NCBI GenBank assembly: GCA_900549185.1
Contig: URNM01000011.1
Span: 1-25,146, forward strand
Origin: an uncultured Collinsella sp.
GTDB lineage: Bacteria; Actinomycetota; Coriobacteriia; Coriobacteriales; Coriobacteriaceae
Direction: 5' to 3'
DNA: 25,146 nucleotides
The notes below the pieces were generated by a model, which was given only the letters and a program-made list of their open reading frames with translations, was not told where the DNA came from and did no database searches. Position 1 is the stretch's first letter. The number at the start of each line of letters is the position of its first letter. Positions 1-11,543 of this stretch are shown one piece after another. The position numbers and the translations under genes are program-made.

Positions 1-3933
<3,933 letters not shown>

Positions 3934-4336
3934 AAATATATGGGCTTCGAGCCCGTCCGGTCCTCACAACTATTAGCTGATCGGTTCCGTTCGATTCATA
4001 TGGTTTTAGTATAGGAAAAGGAATTTCTCGGGGCCGCCTCTCGGCGGCCTTGCGAAAAACAAATCCAAGTTAGACCATTTCAAATGGTTCGATGTCTGCC
4101 CGGATGCGACACTTGAAGTGTCCATCCTCGCAGTATCCGGTTCTCAAGGTGCACGCCTGCGCTGGTTCCCGGTTCCACCGGGCCGCGCGGCAAGGAGATA
4201 TATTGCCAGACCGGAGGGGCGCCGTGGGCGGGAATCTGGGCGTACACATTTCCTACACATCTTGTGATCCGACTAACGTTTGCCAGCCGTTAACTACCGC
4301 TCGCCGAGCATCTCTTTATATAAGGCAGTCTCATGG
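3934..4336 (-). promoter_or_regulatory. rRNA operon leader and upstream region
   Basis: This gene-free stretch lies between the phosphohexomutase stop and 16S. Read on the minus strand it holds a boxA-like antitermination motif (CCTTGAGAACCGGATA, about 4135-4150), an outer repeat CCGGAT/ATCCGG (4100-4105 with 4135-4140) enclosing the near-palindrome GACACTTGAAGTGTC (4108-4122), a second short palindrome (4074-4088), and a 7-bp GC hairpin with a 4-base loop (4032-4049). The pattern fits an rRNA leader with antitermination and processing stems. I could not pick a convincing -35/-10 pair. Confidence 0.6.
4032..4049 (-). other. GC-rich hairpin in the rRNA leader
   Basis: GGCCGCC and GGCGGCC pair perfectly around a 4-base loop, about 100 bases upstream of 16S. 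On the transcribed strand it is not followed directly by a T-run, so it looks like a leader stem rather than an efficient terminator. Confidence 0.6.
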
Positions 4337-5737
4337 TTAAAGCGGATACGTCCCCCTAGCTAAAGCACAGCCAGCATCGAGCAACCCATCACGTTCTTCC
4401 ACCGAGAACCCCTCGGCGTAGACGCGCACCACTGGTTCGGTCCCGCTAGGACGGACCAGCAGCCACGTGTCATCCTCGAATGACAGACGCAAGCCGTCCA
4501 TATGACTAACGTTTTGCGGCACCTTGCCACAAATCGACTTGGGGTTTACGCCCGGCAGCAGGGTTCGTAACGTTTCGGCATCTTCGGCCTCAAGGCGCAA
4601 GTCGCGTCGACCGTAACTCGTCTTACCAAAACTGTCCTCGAGTTGGTCGACCAGAACGCCCAAAGGCGCGTCCGTCTTTGCCATAAGCTCACACAGAATC
4701 AGACAGGCGAGGATTCCATCGCGCTCGGGCATATGCGCGGCGATGCCGATACCACCGGCTTCTTCGCCGCCCATGAGGACGCCGCCCTTCTTCATCTCCG
4801 CCGCTATATATTTGAAACCGACTGGTTTGACGGTCACGCGGCAGCCAAGCGCCTCGGCAATGCGACGCACGAGCGTCGAGCATGAAAGATTGACGACGAC
4901 GCGCCCCTCCAAATTACGAAATTGAACCAAGTCGCCCAAAACGAGCGCCATGATCTGATGCGGATGTATATATCTGCCGCGCTCGTCAACCGCGCCGATA
5001 CGGTCGGCGTCGCCGTCGGTCACCAGGCCAGCGCAAGCTCCGTCCTCGATAACCGTGCGCTCGCAAGCGTCCACCCACGGTTCAACGGGGTCGGGGCAGA
5101 TATCTTCTTGGCCAGACGCCTGCCCGGCGTGAATCTCGTGCACCTCAACGCCAAGCTCGCGCAGCAAGTCGGCTAGATAGCCCTGGGCTGCGCCGCCCAT
5201 GGGATCGACAACCACGCGCAAGTGCGCGGCGCGGATGGCTTCGGCATCGACAAACGATGCCACCGCCTGCATATAGTCAGGAATGATATCCGCGGTGCGA
5301 TATTGCCCCTCGATCCCCATTGGCTCGGGAGCCATAGTCTCTTCGAGCTCTTCGATGACATCCTGGTTGGCGGTCGAGCCGTCACCCATGCGAATCTTGA
5401 GGCACAGATAGCCCTGCGGATGATGGGACCCCGTCACCATGAGCGCGCCGCACGCTTCACCGTCATAAGCCGCCGCCCACGTAAGGGCAGGGGTCGGGAC
5501 AGGTCGCGAAGCGAGCACGGCGTCTAGCCCGTGCGCTGCTAGCACGCCCGCCGCAAGCTCAGCGAACTCGCGCGCCAGGAGCCGGGTGTCGAACCCTATA
5601 TATACCGTTTTGCCCGGATTGGTCTTTTGCCACAACTCGCCGACGGCATCGGCGATACGGGCAACGTTATCGGCAGTGAAGTCCTCATCGACGCGAGCGC
5701 GCCAACCGTCAGTTCCAAAATGAATTATCGCGCACAC
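4337..5737 (-). CDS. Phosphoglucomutase/phosphomannomutase family protein
   Basis: This is an alpha-D-phosphohexomutase, a cytoplasmic enzyme moving phosphate between C1 and C6 of a sugar phosphate. All four family signatures are present in 466 residues: FGTDGWR at the start, the phosphoserine loop TGSHHP (Ser near 104), the metal loop DGDADR (near 241), the sugar loop GGEEAGG (near 323) and the phosphate loop RPSGTEP (near 429). The serine loop is TGSHHP rather than the common TASHNP, but the catalytic Ser remains. The open frame continues up to an ATG at 5821, but I prefer GTG at 5737: GAGGTG sits 7 bases before it, and the residues upstream resemble no family member. Substrate (glucose, mannose or glucosamine phosphate) cannot be told from sequence. 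It appears to be a single-gene unit. Confidence 0.9.
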   Translation of the reverse strand: MCAIIHFGTDGWRARVDEDFTADNVARIADAVGELWQKTNPGKTVYIGFDTRLLAREFAELAAGVLAAHGLDAVLASRPVPTPALTWAAAYDGEACGALMVTGSHHPQGYLCLKIRMGDGSTANQDVIEELEETMAPEPMGIEGQYRTADIIPDYMQAVASFVDAEAIRAAHLRVVVDPMGGAAQGYLADLLRELGVEVHEIHAGQASGQEDICPDPVEPWVDACERTVIEDGACAGLVTDGDADRIGAVDERGRYIHPHQIMALVLGDLVQFRNLEGRVVVNLSCSTLVRRIAEALGCRVTVKPVGFKYIAAEMKKGGVLMGGEEAGGIGIAAHMPERDGILACLILCELMAKTDAPLGVLVDQLEDSFGKTSYGRRDLRLEAEDAETLRTLLPGVNPKSICGKVPQNVSHMDGLRLSFEDDTWLLVRPSGTEPVVRVYAEGFSVEERDGLLDAGCALARGTYPL

Positions 5738-5861
5738 GCGCAGACACCTCACAGTGTTTGGATCATGGTACGCATGGGGTATACCCGCAACATTGACTCG
5801 GCAACCTGCCGGCACCAGCATTCACCATTTGGGCAAATGCTGCCGAGGACATGCAAGCAAT
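5738..5861. other. Intergenic region upstream of the phosphohexomutase gene
   Basis: This contains CATTTGGGCAAATG (5826-5839), a 6-2-6 palindrome, and a weak -10-like TATACC reached from TTGCCG with 15-base spacing on the minus strand. The promoter for the mutase should lie here, but I cannot fix it. Confidence 0.3.
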
Positions 5862-5889
5862 AAAAAACCGCCCCGTATGGAGCGGTTTG
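5862..5889 (-). terminator. Intrinsic terminator after the homocysteine methyltransferase gene
   Basis: On the minus strand AAACCGCTCC, a 4-base loop and GGGGCGGTTT form a stem that runs into a six-T tract, just after the stop at 5894. It separates this operon from the downstream mutase gene. Confidence 0.85.
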
Positions 5890-5893
5890 CCCT

Positions 5894-6787
5894 TTATATA
5901 TCGAGCGCCTCGGCCATCGCGGCCGTAGTGATTGCCGTGGTTCCACAGCAACTGCCCACCATTGCGGCACCGGCATGTCTCCATTCGATGCATGCGCGCG
6001 CGAAAGCTTCGGGGTTCTCGTGCCATACGGGGCCATCCTGAGTCTGGACCGGATCGCCTACGTTGGGACGCACCGTGACGGGAGTAGTCGCCGATGCAAC
6101 CATCCTGGGCACCGCCGCGTTCGCGGCCGCAAGCGAACAGCAATTAACACCAACCGAATTTGCGCCGTGTTTTTCGGCGTACAAAACGGCTGCCTCGATG
6201 TTGAGGCCATCGCCCAACAGGTCGCCTTTATCGTCAACGACAAAACTCACCAGAACAGGCATGCCATCGGCGGCATCTCGGGCGCCGGCAAGCATGGGCT
6301 GCAAATTACGGATAGACGTCACCGTCTCGATCAGCAGACCGTCAACGCCGGCGTTGAGCAAGGCGTGCGCCTGTTCGCGCGCAATGCCTCGGATTTCACG
6401 ATACTCGGCAGAGTCCTCGGCAAACCACTCAATACCGATCGGGCCCATCGAGCCTAGCAGCAGCTGAGGGTGCGCCTGGCGGGCATCGTCGACGGCCCCG
6501 CGATTGACCTCCGCCACGGACGGCGCAATCTGGTCGTGCTTGAGGGCATAGCTCGATGCCTGAAAGGTGTTGGTAATGAGCACCTGCGCGCCGGCGGCGA
6601 CATACAAGCGATGGATACGAGAAACGGTCTGCGGCTCTGCCAGATTCCAAAACGCCGGTGGAATGTCGGCGGCATCGTACTCACTCAACAGAACACTGCC
6701 CATGGGGCCCTGCGCCAACAAGGTCTCGCTCGACAAGCGGCGCGTAAGTTCCTCGGCACCAAAGCGGTTGTAATAACTCGTATCCAT
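5894..6787 (-). CDS. mmuM: Homocysteine S-methyltransferase
   Basis: The 297-residue protein is a single homocysteine-binding domain (Pfam S-methyl_trans type), as in MmuM or the N-terminal module of MetH. It transfers a methyl group to homocysteine to make methionine; the donor is probably S-methylmethionine, inferred from family. The zinc-binding cysteines are all present: VNCC (216-217) and GSCCGTT (Cys 280 and 281). The ITNTF block (71-75) and LLIETVTS (151-158) fit the TIM barrel. Length is normal and there is no cobalamin or folate module. The ATG at 6787 lies 10 bases after the stop of the metalloregulator gene, so the two are co-transcribed. The Shine-Dalgarno is weak (CGGGA). The symbol is by family resemblance only. 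Confidence 0.85.
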   Translation of the reverse strand: MDTSYYNRFGAEELTRRLSSETLLAQGPMGSVLLSEYDAADIPPAFWNLAEPQTVSRIHRLYVAAGAQVLITNTFQASSYALKHDQIAPSVAEVNRGAVDDARQAHPQLLLGSMGPIGIEWFAEDSAEYREIRGIAREQAHALLNAGVDGLLIETVTSIRNLQPMLAGARDAADGMPVLVSFVVDDKGDLLGDGLNIEAAVLYAEKHGANSVGVNCCSLAAANAAVPRMVASATTPVTVRPNVGDPVQTQDGPVWHENPEAFARACIEWRHAGAAMVGSCCGTTAITTAAMAEALDI

Positions 6788-6797
6788 ATATATCCCG

Positions 6798-7220
6798 CTA
6801 TTCCTCGACGCTGATTCCCTGCTTTTCGAGATAGGCGAGCCAGCGGCTCATCGTGTCCTCGGATAGCGCATGCTCCATCATGCAGGCCTCGGAATCGGCT
6901 CGCTCAAATTCGACACCGAGCTCCTGAACCAAAAACGTGCGGATGAGGCGATGACGGTACCAGATAGCCGTGCCAACCTCGCGACCGCGATCGGTCAGGA
7001 TTACCTTGCCGTAGTGCGATTGCTCGACAAGCTCGGATGCCTTGAGCGCCGAAACCGCTTTATTGACCGATGCCTTGGAGACGCCAAGGCGCTGCGCGAT
7101 GTCGACCGATCGCACGCCGTTGGTTTCCCCCTCTTCGCTTTCAATGCGAACCATGCACTCCAAGTAGTCTTCGTTCGCCACCGTCAGATGTAGTTCGCGC
7201 GAGCTATTTGTCGTATCCAT
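6798..7220 (-). CDS. DtxR/MntR-family metal-dependent transcriptional regulator
   Basis: The 140-residue protein has an N-terminal winged helix-turn-helix (about 15-80; VDIAQRLGVSKASVNKAVSAL is the recognition region) followed by the metal-binding and dimerisation helices. It lacks the SH3-like third domain, so it is MntR-sized. By alignment with MntR the metal ligands are Asp18, Glu21, His90, Cys113, Glu116 and His117. Cys113 replaces a Glu of MntR and matches the Cys of DtxR/IdeR, so the site is mixed. I chose ATG at 7220, preceded by AAGGGACGGAAGATC, over ATG at 7241, which has no ribosome site. It is first in an operon with the homocysteine methyltransferase and divergent from pepT. It probably binds the palindrome at 7275-7292 (inference). 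No metal transporter is nearby. Confidence 0.85.
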   Translation of the reverse strand: MDTTNSSRELHLTVANEDYLECMVRIESEEGETNGVRSVDIAQRLGVSKASVNKAVSALKASELVEQSHYGKVILTDRGREVGTAIWYRHRLIRTFLVQELGVEFERADSEACMMEHALSEDTMSRWLAYLEKQGISVEE

Positions 7221-7274
7221 GATCTTCCGTCCCTTCTGCATTCAATGGCTGATTCTACCCCATCCAAGCGTCGT

Positions 7275-7292
7275 GGTATGCCGTGGCATACC
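7275..7292. promoter_or_regulatory. Perfect 8-2-8 palindrome, candidate operator
   Basis: GGTATGCC and GGCATACC flank a 2-base centre between two divergent genes. It lies just upstream of an extended -10-like TGCTAGAGT (7294-7302) facing pepT. On the minus strand it overlaps the -35 region expected for the -10-like TAGAAT that precedes the regulator gene. A repressor bound here could control both directions. Confidence 0.55.
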
Positions 7293-7340
7293 GTGCTAGA
7301 GTTCTTGTTGCACACGACGACCAAGATTGGAGCGGTCTTT

Positions 7341-8588
7341 ATGGAAAACACCACCACGAGCCCCGATGTCCTCGAACGCTTTTTGCGCTACGTCCAGATC
7401 AACACGCAGTCCGAGGATGCAAACTGCGACCAGGTACCCTCGAGCGCCGTTCAGTTTGACCTTGCCAACGTGCTGGCTGAAGAGCTGCGCGAGCTTGGTG
7501 CGGAAGATGCCCACGTGACCGAGCACGCCTATGTCTGCGCGCATATCCCCGCAAGTGCGGGCGCTGAGGACAAGCCCGCCCTGGGCCTGATCGCCCATCT
7601 CGACACCACCGAAGTTGCACCGGGCGCCGGCGTGAAGCCGCACATCGTACACTACGAAGGCGGCGACCTGGTCTGCGGCACGGTTGACGGTAAGCCCGTT
7701 GCCATGAGTACCGCCAAGCTTCCCGCCCTGAATGACCTCGCGGGTGAGGACCTGGTCTGCAGCGATGGCACCACGCTGCTGGGCGCGGACGACAAGGCAG
7801 GCGTCGCCGAGATCATGTCGCTTGTCGCGCGTATCGCTCAGGACCCTTCTCTGCCCCATCCCGCACTCGGCATTTGCTTCTGCCCTGACGAGGAGATCGG
7901 CCACGGAGCCGAGCTGTTGGATATCGATACCTTTGGCTGCAAGTACGCCTACACGGTCGACGGCGGCCCCATCGGCGAGCTGGAGTGGGAGTGCTTTAAC
8001 GCCGCCGAGGCGACCGTCCGCTTTGAGGGCCAGTCCATCCACCCGGGCGACGCTAAGGGCCGTATGGTCAACGCAGGCAATCTGTTCTGTGACTTCAACG
8101 CGTTGCTCCCCTACGTGCAGCGCCCGGAGTATACGGAAGGCTACGAGGGCTTTTATCACCTTGAGGGTGTATCTGCGACCGTCGATCACGCCACAGCGCG
8201 CTATATCGTCCGCGACCATGACGCCGCCAAGTTCCAGCAGAAACTCGACCTTGTTGATGCCGCCGCCTCGATGCTCAACCAGCGTCTGGGTGAGGAGCGC
8301 GTGACGGTCGAGATTAAGCAGCAGTATCGAAATATGGCCGAGATCGTTCGTGACTATCCCGAGCTTATTGATGTTGCCAAGGAAGCCTACCTTGCCTGCG
8401 GCGTTGAGCCCCAAGTGCTGCCGATTCGCGGCGGCACCGACGGCGCCCAGCTGTCATTCCGCGGTCTGCCCTGCCCCAACCTTTCCACCGGCGGCTATTG
8501 CTACCACGGCGTCAACGAGTTCGTCCCGGTCAGTTCACTCGTCAAGATGACCGACGTCCTGCAGGAGCTCGTCGCCCGCTTTGCATAA
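7341..8588 (+). CDS. pepT: Peptidase T (tripeptide aminopeptidase)
   Basis: This is an M20B-family cytoplasmic dizinc exopeptidase that releases the N-terminal residue from tripeptides. The 415 residues compare with about 408 for the family. Metal and catalytic residues are visible: AHLDT (His86, catalytic Asp88), GADDKAG (bridging Asp150), DEEIGHG (catalytic Glu184, ligand Glu185), TVDGG (Asp207) and CYHGVNEF (His389). The substrate region IRGGTDGAQLSFRGLP is intact. The frame is open back to 7245, but ATG at 7341 is preferred: GGAG lies 8 bases upstream, the protein then matches family length, and the extra 32 residues would cover the promoter and palindrome. It is monocistronic, with its own terminator. 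Confidence 0.95.
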   Translation: MENTTTSPDVLERFLRYVQINTQSEDANCDQVPSSAVQFDLANVLAEELRELGAEDAHVTEHAYVCAHIPASAGAEDKPALGLIAHLDTTEVAPGAGVKPHIVHYEGGDLVCGTVDGKPVAMSTAKLPALNDLAGEDLVCSDGTTLLGADDKAGVAEIMSLVARIAQDPSLPHPALGICFCPDEEIGHGAELLDIDTFGCKYAYTVDGGPIGELEWECFNAAEATVRFEGQSIHPGDAKGRMVNAGNLFCDFNALLPYVQRPEYTEGYEGFYHLEGVSATVDHATARYIVRDHDAAKFQQKLDLVDAAASMLNQRLGEERVTVEIKQQYRNMAEIVRDYPELIDVAKEAYLACGVEPQVLPIRGGTDGAQLSFRGLPCPNLSTGGYCYHGVNEFVPVSSLVKMTDVLQELVARFA

Positions 8589-8614
8589 GCCTGGCTGCAT
8601 AAGCCCAAAAGACG

Positions 8615-8653
8615 AATCGCCCCGTCCTCAACCGAGAACGGGGCGATTTTTTT
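8615..8653 (+). terminator. Intrinsic terminator of pepT
   Basis: ATCGCCCCGT (8616-8625) pairs perfectly with ACGGGGCGAT (8638-8647) and runs into a T-run ending at 8653. It starts 27 bases after the pepT stop. Confidence 0.93.
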
Positions 8654-8702
8654 GCTGCAATGAGAACAGGTTGACGCACGCCAGCCTCTTAACGCAAGGA
8701 GT

Positions 8703-8755
8703 GTCCCAAACTGCCGGCACAAAAGGAACGTCCCCAAGTGCCAAGTGTTCCGGCA
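8703..8755. repeat. Short direct and inverted repeat unit, REP-like
   Basis: Two near-identical boxes, GTCCCAAACTGCC (8703-8715) and GTCCCCAAGTGCC (8730-8742), stand 27 bases apart. They interleave with inverted arms TGCCGG/CCGGCA (8712-8717 with 8750-8755) and GGAAC/GTTCC (8725-8729 with 8747-8751). The wording (CACAAAAGGAACGTCCCC) resembles REP-type intergenic repeats I recall from other bacteria; a genome search would decide. Confidence 0.45.
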
Positions 8756-8785
8756 ACGCCGATGTTTTGGCGCGGACAGCGAAAA

Positions 8786-8878
8786 CCCGCCAGAGCGAGC
8801 AAGGTGCCTTGAAACAAGGCGGCATTGACCTTCTGGTCATGCCGCCGAAGTTGAAAGGCAGATTGCCGCTCTGGCGGG
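8786..8878. other. Branched hairpin element (12-bp closing stem, three inner hairpins)
   Basis: CCCGCCAGAGCG (8786-8797) and CGCTCTGGCGGG (8867-8878) form a perfect 12-bp closing stem. Inside are GCCTTG/CAAGGC with an AAA loop (8806-8820), a long hairpin GGCGGCA-TGACC/GGTCA-TGCCGCC with one bulge (8818-8846) and a short GGCA/TGCC hairpin (8857-8867). Inner stems share a few bases, so not all can form at once. On the minus strand the closing stem is followed by GTTTTCGC, so it may end the murA-LCP transcript. Otherwise it may be a small RNA or a repeat element. Confidence 0.55.
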
Positions 8879-8894
8879 CTTGCAGCGTCGAGTG

Positions 8895-8922
8895 GTTACG
8901 CGGTTTGGTAAAACCGCGTAAC
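8895..8922 (-). terminator. Long perfect hairpin at the LCP gene stop, weak T-tract
   Basis: GTTACGCGGTTT (8895-8906) pairs with AAACCGCGTAAC (8911-8922) around a 4-base loop, one base past the TAG stop. No T-run follows on the minus strand, so it may act as a 3' end stabiliser together with the element at 8786-8878. Confidence 0.55.
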
Positions 8923-8923
8923 T

Positions 8924-10159
8924 CTAGTAGTTGGCCTCGTAGCCGTTGCCGTCGCCGGTGGGCTCTTCGTAGTAGTCCGAATCGCTCGAATCGCTTGAGT
9001 CATCGGAATCGTCAGAGCTGACCGATGAGGTTGCGGTACCGTTTGCGTAGTCGTCAGACGTGTTGTTGTTCAGGTCGCCGATCGTAGAGCTGGAACCGTC
9101 GGAAAGACCCATGGTGTTGGGACCCTTGGGATCCTTGCCGGCATCGACGCGCTCCATCATTTCCTTGAGCTCGTCCTCGTAGACAAAGACGTAGCTCACA
9201 CCGTCGATCATGGTGCTGTCGTCGGCATACGAGGGCAGGTTGGCCGAGTAGATGCCGTCGACATCCATACCGCGCATGGCGTTGACCGTAGCCACGATAT
9301 CCTGAACGCTCATATCGGTTACGAGCATATCGGACAGCGAATTAACCAGGCCAAAGATCTTCGTGGCATCGAAGTTATTGAGAATCTGGTTGGCAAGGGC
9401 GCCAAGCACCTGACGCTGGTGGCGCATGCGCGTGTAATCGCCGTCGGCATAGGTGTAGCGGCAGCGGGCATAGGTAAGGGCGGTGGCGCCGTCCATATGC
9501 TGCTGACCAGCGGTAATCTTAATATCCAGGTGCTCGGGGTCGTCAACATCATCGGTTGCGTTAATGTCGATACCGCCAACCGAATCAATCAGCGCCTGCA
9601 TACCGTCGAAGCTGACCTCGGCATAGTGGGAAATCTGAACACCGCACAGCTCGTTGACCGCCTCGACCATGGCCTCGGCGCCGCCAACGGTATGGCAGGC
9701 GTTGATCTTCATGGTCTCGCCCTTGTACTCGACCTTGGTGTCGCGCGGAACGGAAATGAGCGTCGCCTGCTTTTGCGTGGGGTCGATGCGTGCCAGGATA
9801 ATCGAGTCGGCACGATACGTATCCTCGCCCGGACGGCCGTCGGTGCCAAGAAGCAGCACGTAGAACGGATCCTTTGCCTCATCGGTGTCAACCAGAACCC
9901 GACGCAGATTGTCGGTAATGACATTAGAATCGCCGAGCTTGCCCATAATTGTGGCAAACCACAGGCCGGCAGCGGTAGTGGCACTCAGTAGCACGCCAAG
10001 CACGACAATGAGCGCGACGTGACGAATCGTGTGGCTACGACGACGTTGACGAGCGCGCTCGGAATAGCGAGCCACGTTATCGCGACTGTAGATCTTGGCC
10101 TGCGCACCAGTTGAGGGTCTTCGGGCGGTGGTATCCGCGAGGGGCTTTTTATTAAACAT
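8924..10159 (-). CDS. LytR-CpsA-Psr (LCP) family cell-wall glycopolymer ligase
   Basis: LCP enzymes attach polyprenyl-linked wall polymers to peptidoglycan outside the membrane. The protein (411 residues) has a basic cytoplasmic N-terminus, one membrane helix (about 46-73, VALIVVLGVLLSATTAAG) and an extracellular LCP domain (about 98-300). LCP signatures are FYVLLLGTDGR, YRADSIILARID (Arg and Asp for pyrophosphate) and LISVPRDT (Arg). The last 40 residues are a Ser/Asp-rich low-complexity tail. The frame begins at a TTG at 10165, but ATG at 10159 follows CAGG at suitable spacing and is preferred. It lies 12 bases after murA and is surely in its operon. The exact polymer is unknown. Confidence 0.9.
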   Translation of the reverse strand: MFNKKPLADTTARRPSTGAQAKIYSRDNVARYSERARQRRRSHTIRHVALIVVLGVLLSATTAAGLWFATIMGKLGDSNVITDNLRRVLVDTDEAKDPFYVLLLGTDGRPGEDTYRADSIILARIDPTQKQATLISVPRDTKVEYKGETMKINACHTVGGAEAMVEAVNELCGVQISHYAEVSFDGMQALIDSVGGIDINATDDVDDPEHLDIKITAGQQHMDGATALTYARCRYTYADGDYTRMRHQRQVLGALANQILNNFDATKIFGLVNSLSDMLVTDMSVQDIVATVNAMRGMDVDGIYSANLPSYADDSTMIDGVSYVFVYEDELKEMMERVDAGKDPKGPNTMGLSDGSSSTIGDLNNNTSDDYANGTATSSVSSDDSDDSSDSSDSDYYEEPTGDGNGYEANY

Positions 10160-10171
10160 AGGCAACCTGTA

Positions 10172-11455
10172 TTAGTAGATGACGGGATCGGGGACGGTAG
10201 CATGCTCGACATGCGCGCCGAGCGCCTGCAGCTTTTCGACAAACTGCTCGTAGCCGCGCTTGATATGATGGATGGCCGAAACCTCGGTCGTCCCGTCGGC
10301 GATCAAGCCCGCTACGACGAGGGCCGCTCCGCCACGTAGATCGGGCGAGGTAACCTGTGCACCCGAGAAGCCCTTGACGCCATGAATCATGGCATGATGG
10401 CTCTCGATACGAATGTCGGCACCCATGCGTACCAGCTCAGAGGCAAACATAAAGCGATTCTCGAAGATGTTTTCGGTAATAACGGAACTGCCGTCGGCAA
10501 GGGCGGAGAGCACCATAATCTGCGCCTGCATGTCCGTCGGGAAGCCGGGGAACGGAAGCGTCTGGATGTCGACCGGCTTGATACGCTCGGCACGGTTCAC
10601 ATGGACGCCATCCTCGACGCGCTCGCAGTCGATACCCATGAGCTCCATCTTCTTGAGAACCATGCCCAAGTGAATGGGGCAAAAACCCGTGACGTCGACA
10701 CCGCGATCGTCGGCCATCAGCGCGCCGGCGACGATAAAGGTACCGGCCTCGATGCGGTCGCCCACTACGCGATGGGTAACGGGATGCAGCTCTTCCACGC
10801 CCTCGATGGTCACGACAGGCGTACCGGCGCCGACAATCTTAGCGCCCATCTCGTTGAGCATGTTGGCGAGATCGACGATCTCGGGCTCGCGGGCGGCATT
10901 GTCGATAACCGTGGTACCCTTCGCGCGCACGGATGCCATAATGAGGTTCTCGGTCGCACCGACACTGGCGAACTCGAGCGTGACGGTGGTACCGCGCAGA
11001 CCTTGGGGCGCATTAGCGTTGATGTAACCGTGGGCGGTATCGAACTCAACGCCCAGGGCCTCAAGACCAAGAATGTGCATATCGATCTTGCGAGCACCCA
11101 GGTTGCAGCCGCCCGGCATGGCAATTTTGGCGCGATGGAAGCGGCCCAGCAGGGGTCCCATGACAGCGGTGGAAGCGCGCATCTTGGCAACGAGCTCGTA
11201 GGGGGCCTCCCATGAATCGACCTGAGAGGTATCAATCTCGAGTGTGTGCTCGTCGAGAACATCGATCGTAGCGCCCATGCCTTTGAGCACCTTGCCCATC
11301 ACGTGGACATCGGAAATATCGGGCACGTTCTGCAGCGTCGTCTTGCCCGGCGCCAGAAGCGTTGCCGCCATGAGTTTGAGCGCGGAGTTCTTGGCGCCCG
11401 AAACGGGCACGGAGCCTCCGATGGCGTGGCCACCCTCAACGCGGATAATATCCAA
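10172..11455 (-). CDS. murA: UDP-N-acetylglucosamine 1-carboxyvinyltransferase (MurA)
   Basis: MurA transfers enolpyruvate from PEP to UDP-GlcNAc, the first committed step of peptidoglycan synthesis in the cytoplasm. The 427 residues match the family. Seen residues: GAKNSALKL with Lys22/Asn23, KMRAS (Arg93), the active loop MPGGCNLGARKID with Cys117, and PFPGFPTDMQAQ with the general-base Asp. Keeping Cys at the loop predicts the fosfomycin-sensitive form (established for the family). The start codon is TTG at 11455, with AAAGGG six bases upstream. Only about 20 bases separate this start from the hairpin that ends the atp operon, so murA has little room for its own promoter. Confidence 0.95.
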   Translation of the reverse strand: MDIIRVEGGHAIGGSVPVSGAKNSALKLMAATLLAPGKTTLQNVPDISDVHVMGKVLKGMGATIDVLDEHTLEIDTSQVDSWEAPYELVAKMRASTAVMGPLLGRFHRAKIAMPGGCNLGARKIDMHILGLEALGVEFDTAHGYINANAPQGLRGTTVTLEFASVGATENLIMASVRAKGTTVIDNAAREPEIVDLANMLNEMGAKIVGAGTPVVTIEGVEELHPVTHRVVGDRIEAGTFIVAGALMADDRGVDVTGFCPIHLGMVLKKMELMGIDCERVEDGVHVNRAERIKPVDIQTLPFPGFPTDMQAQIMVLSALADGSSVITENIFENRFMFASELVRMGADIRIESHHAMIHGVKGFSGAQVTSPDLRGGAALVVAGLIADGTTEVSAIHHIKRGYEQFVEKLQALGAHVEHATVPDPVIY

Positions 11456-11467
11456 GGTCTACCCTTT

Positions 11468-11508
11468 CAAAAAGCATGCCCGGGGTGGCTGGGCCATCCC
11501 GGGCATGA
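11468..11508 (-). terminator. Terminator between the atp operon and murA
   Basis: CATGCCCGGG (11475-11484) and CCCGGGCATG (11498-11507) pair perfectly, with four more TGGC/GCCA pairs after one mismatch. On the minus strand the stem is followed by CTTTTTG. It ends the ATP synthase operon and lies in the murA upstream region. Confidence 0.85.
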
Positions 11509-11543
11509 TGTGTTCGCAAATGGTCGAACGCTAAATCGTTTGA

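Noticed and set aside
7296..8414. Minus-strand frame opposite pepT (372 codons)
   Set aside because: pepT has all active-site motifs; the reverse frame has none.
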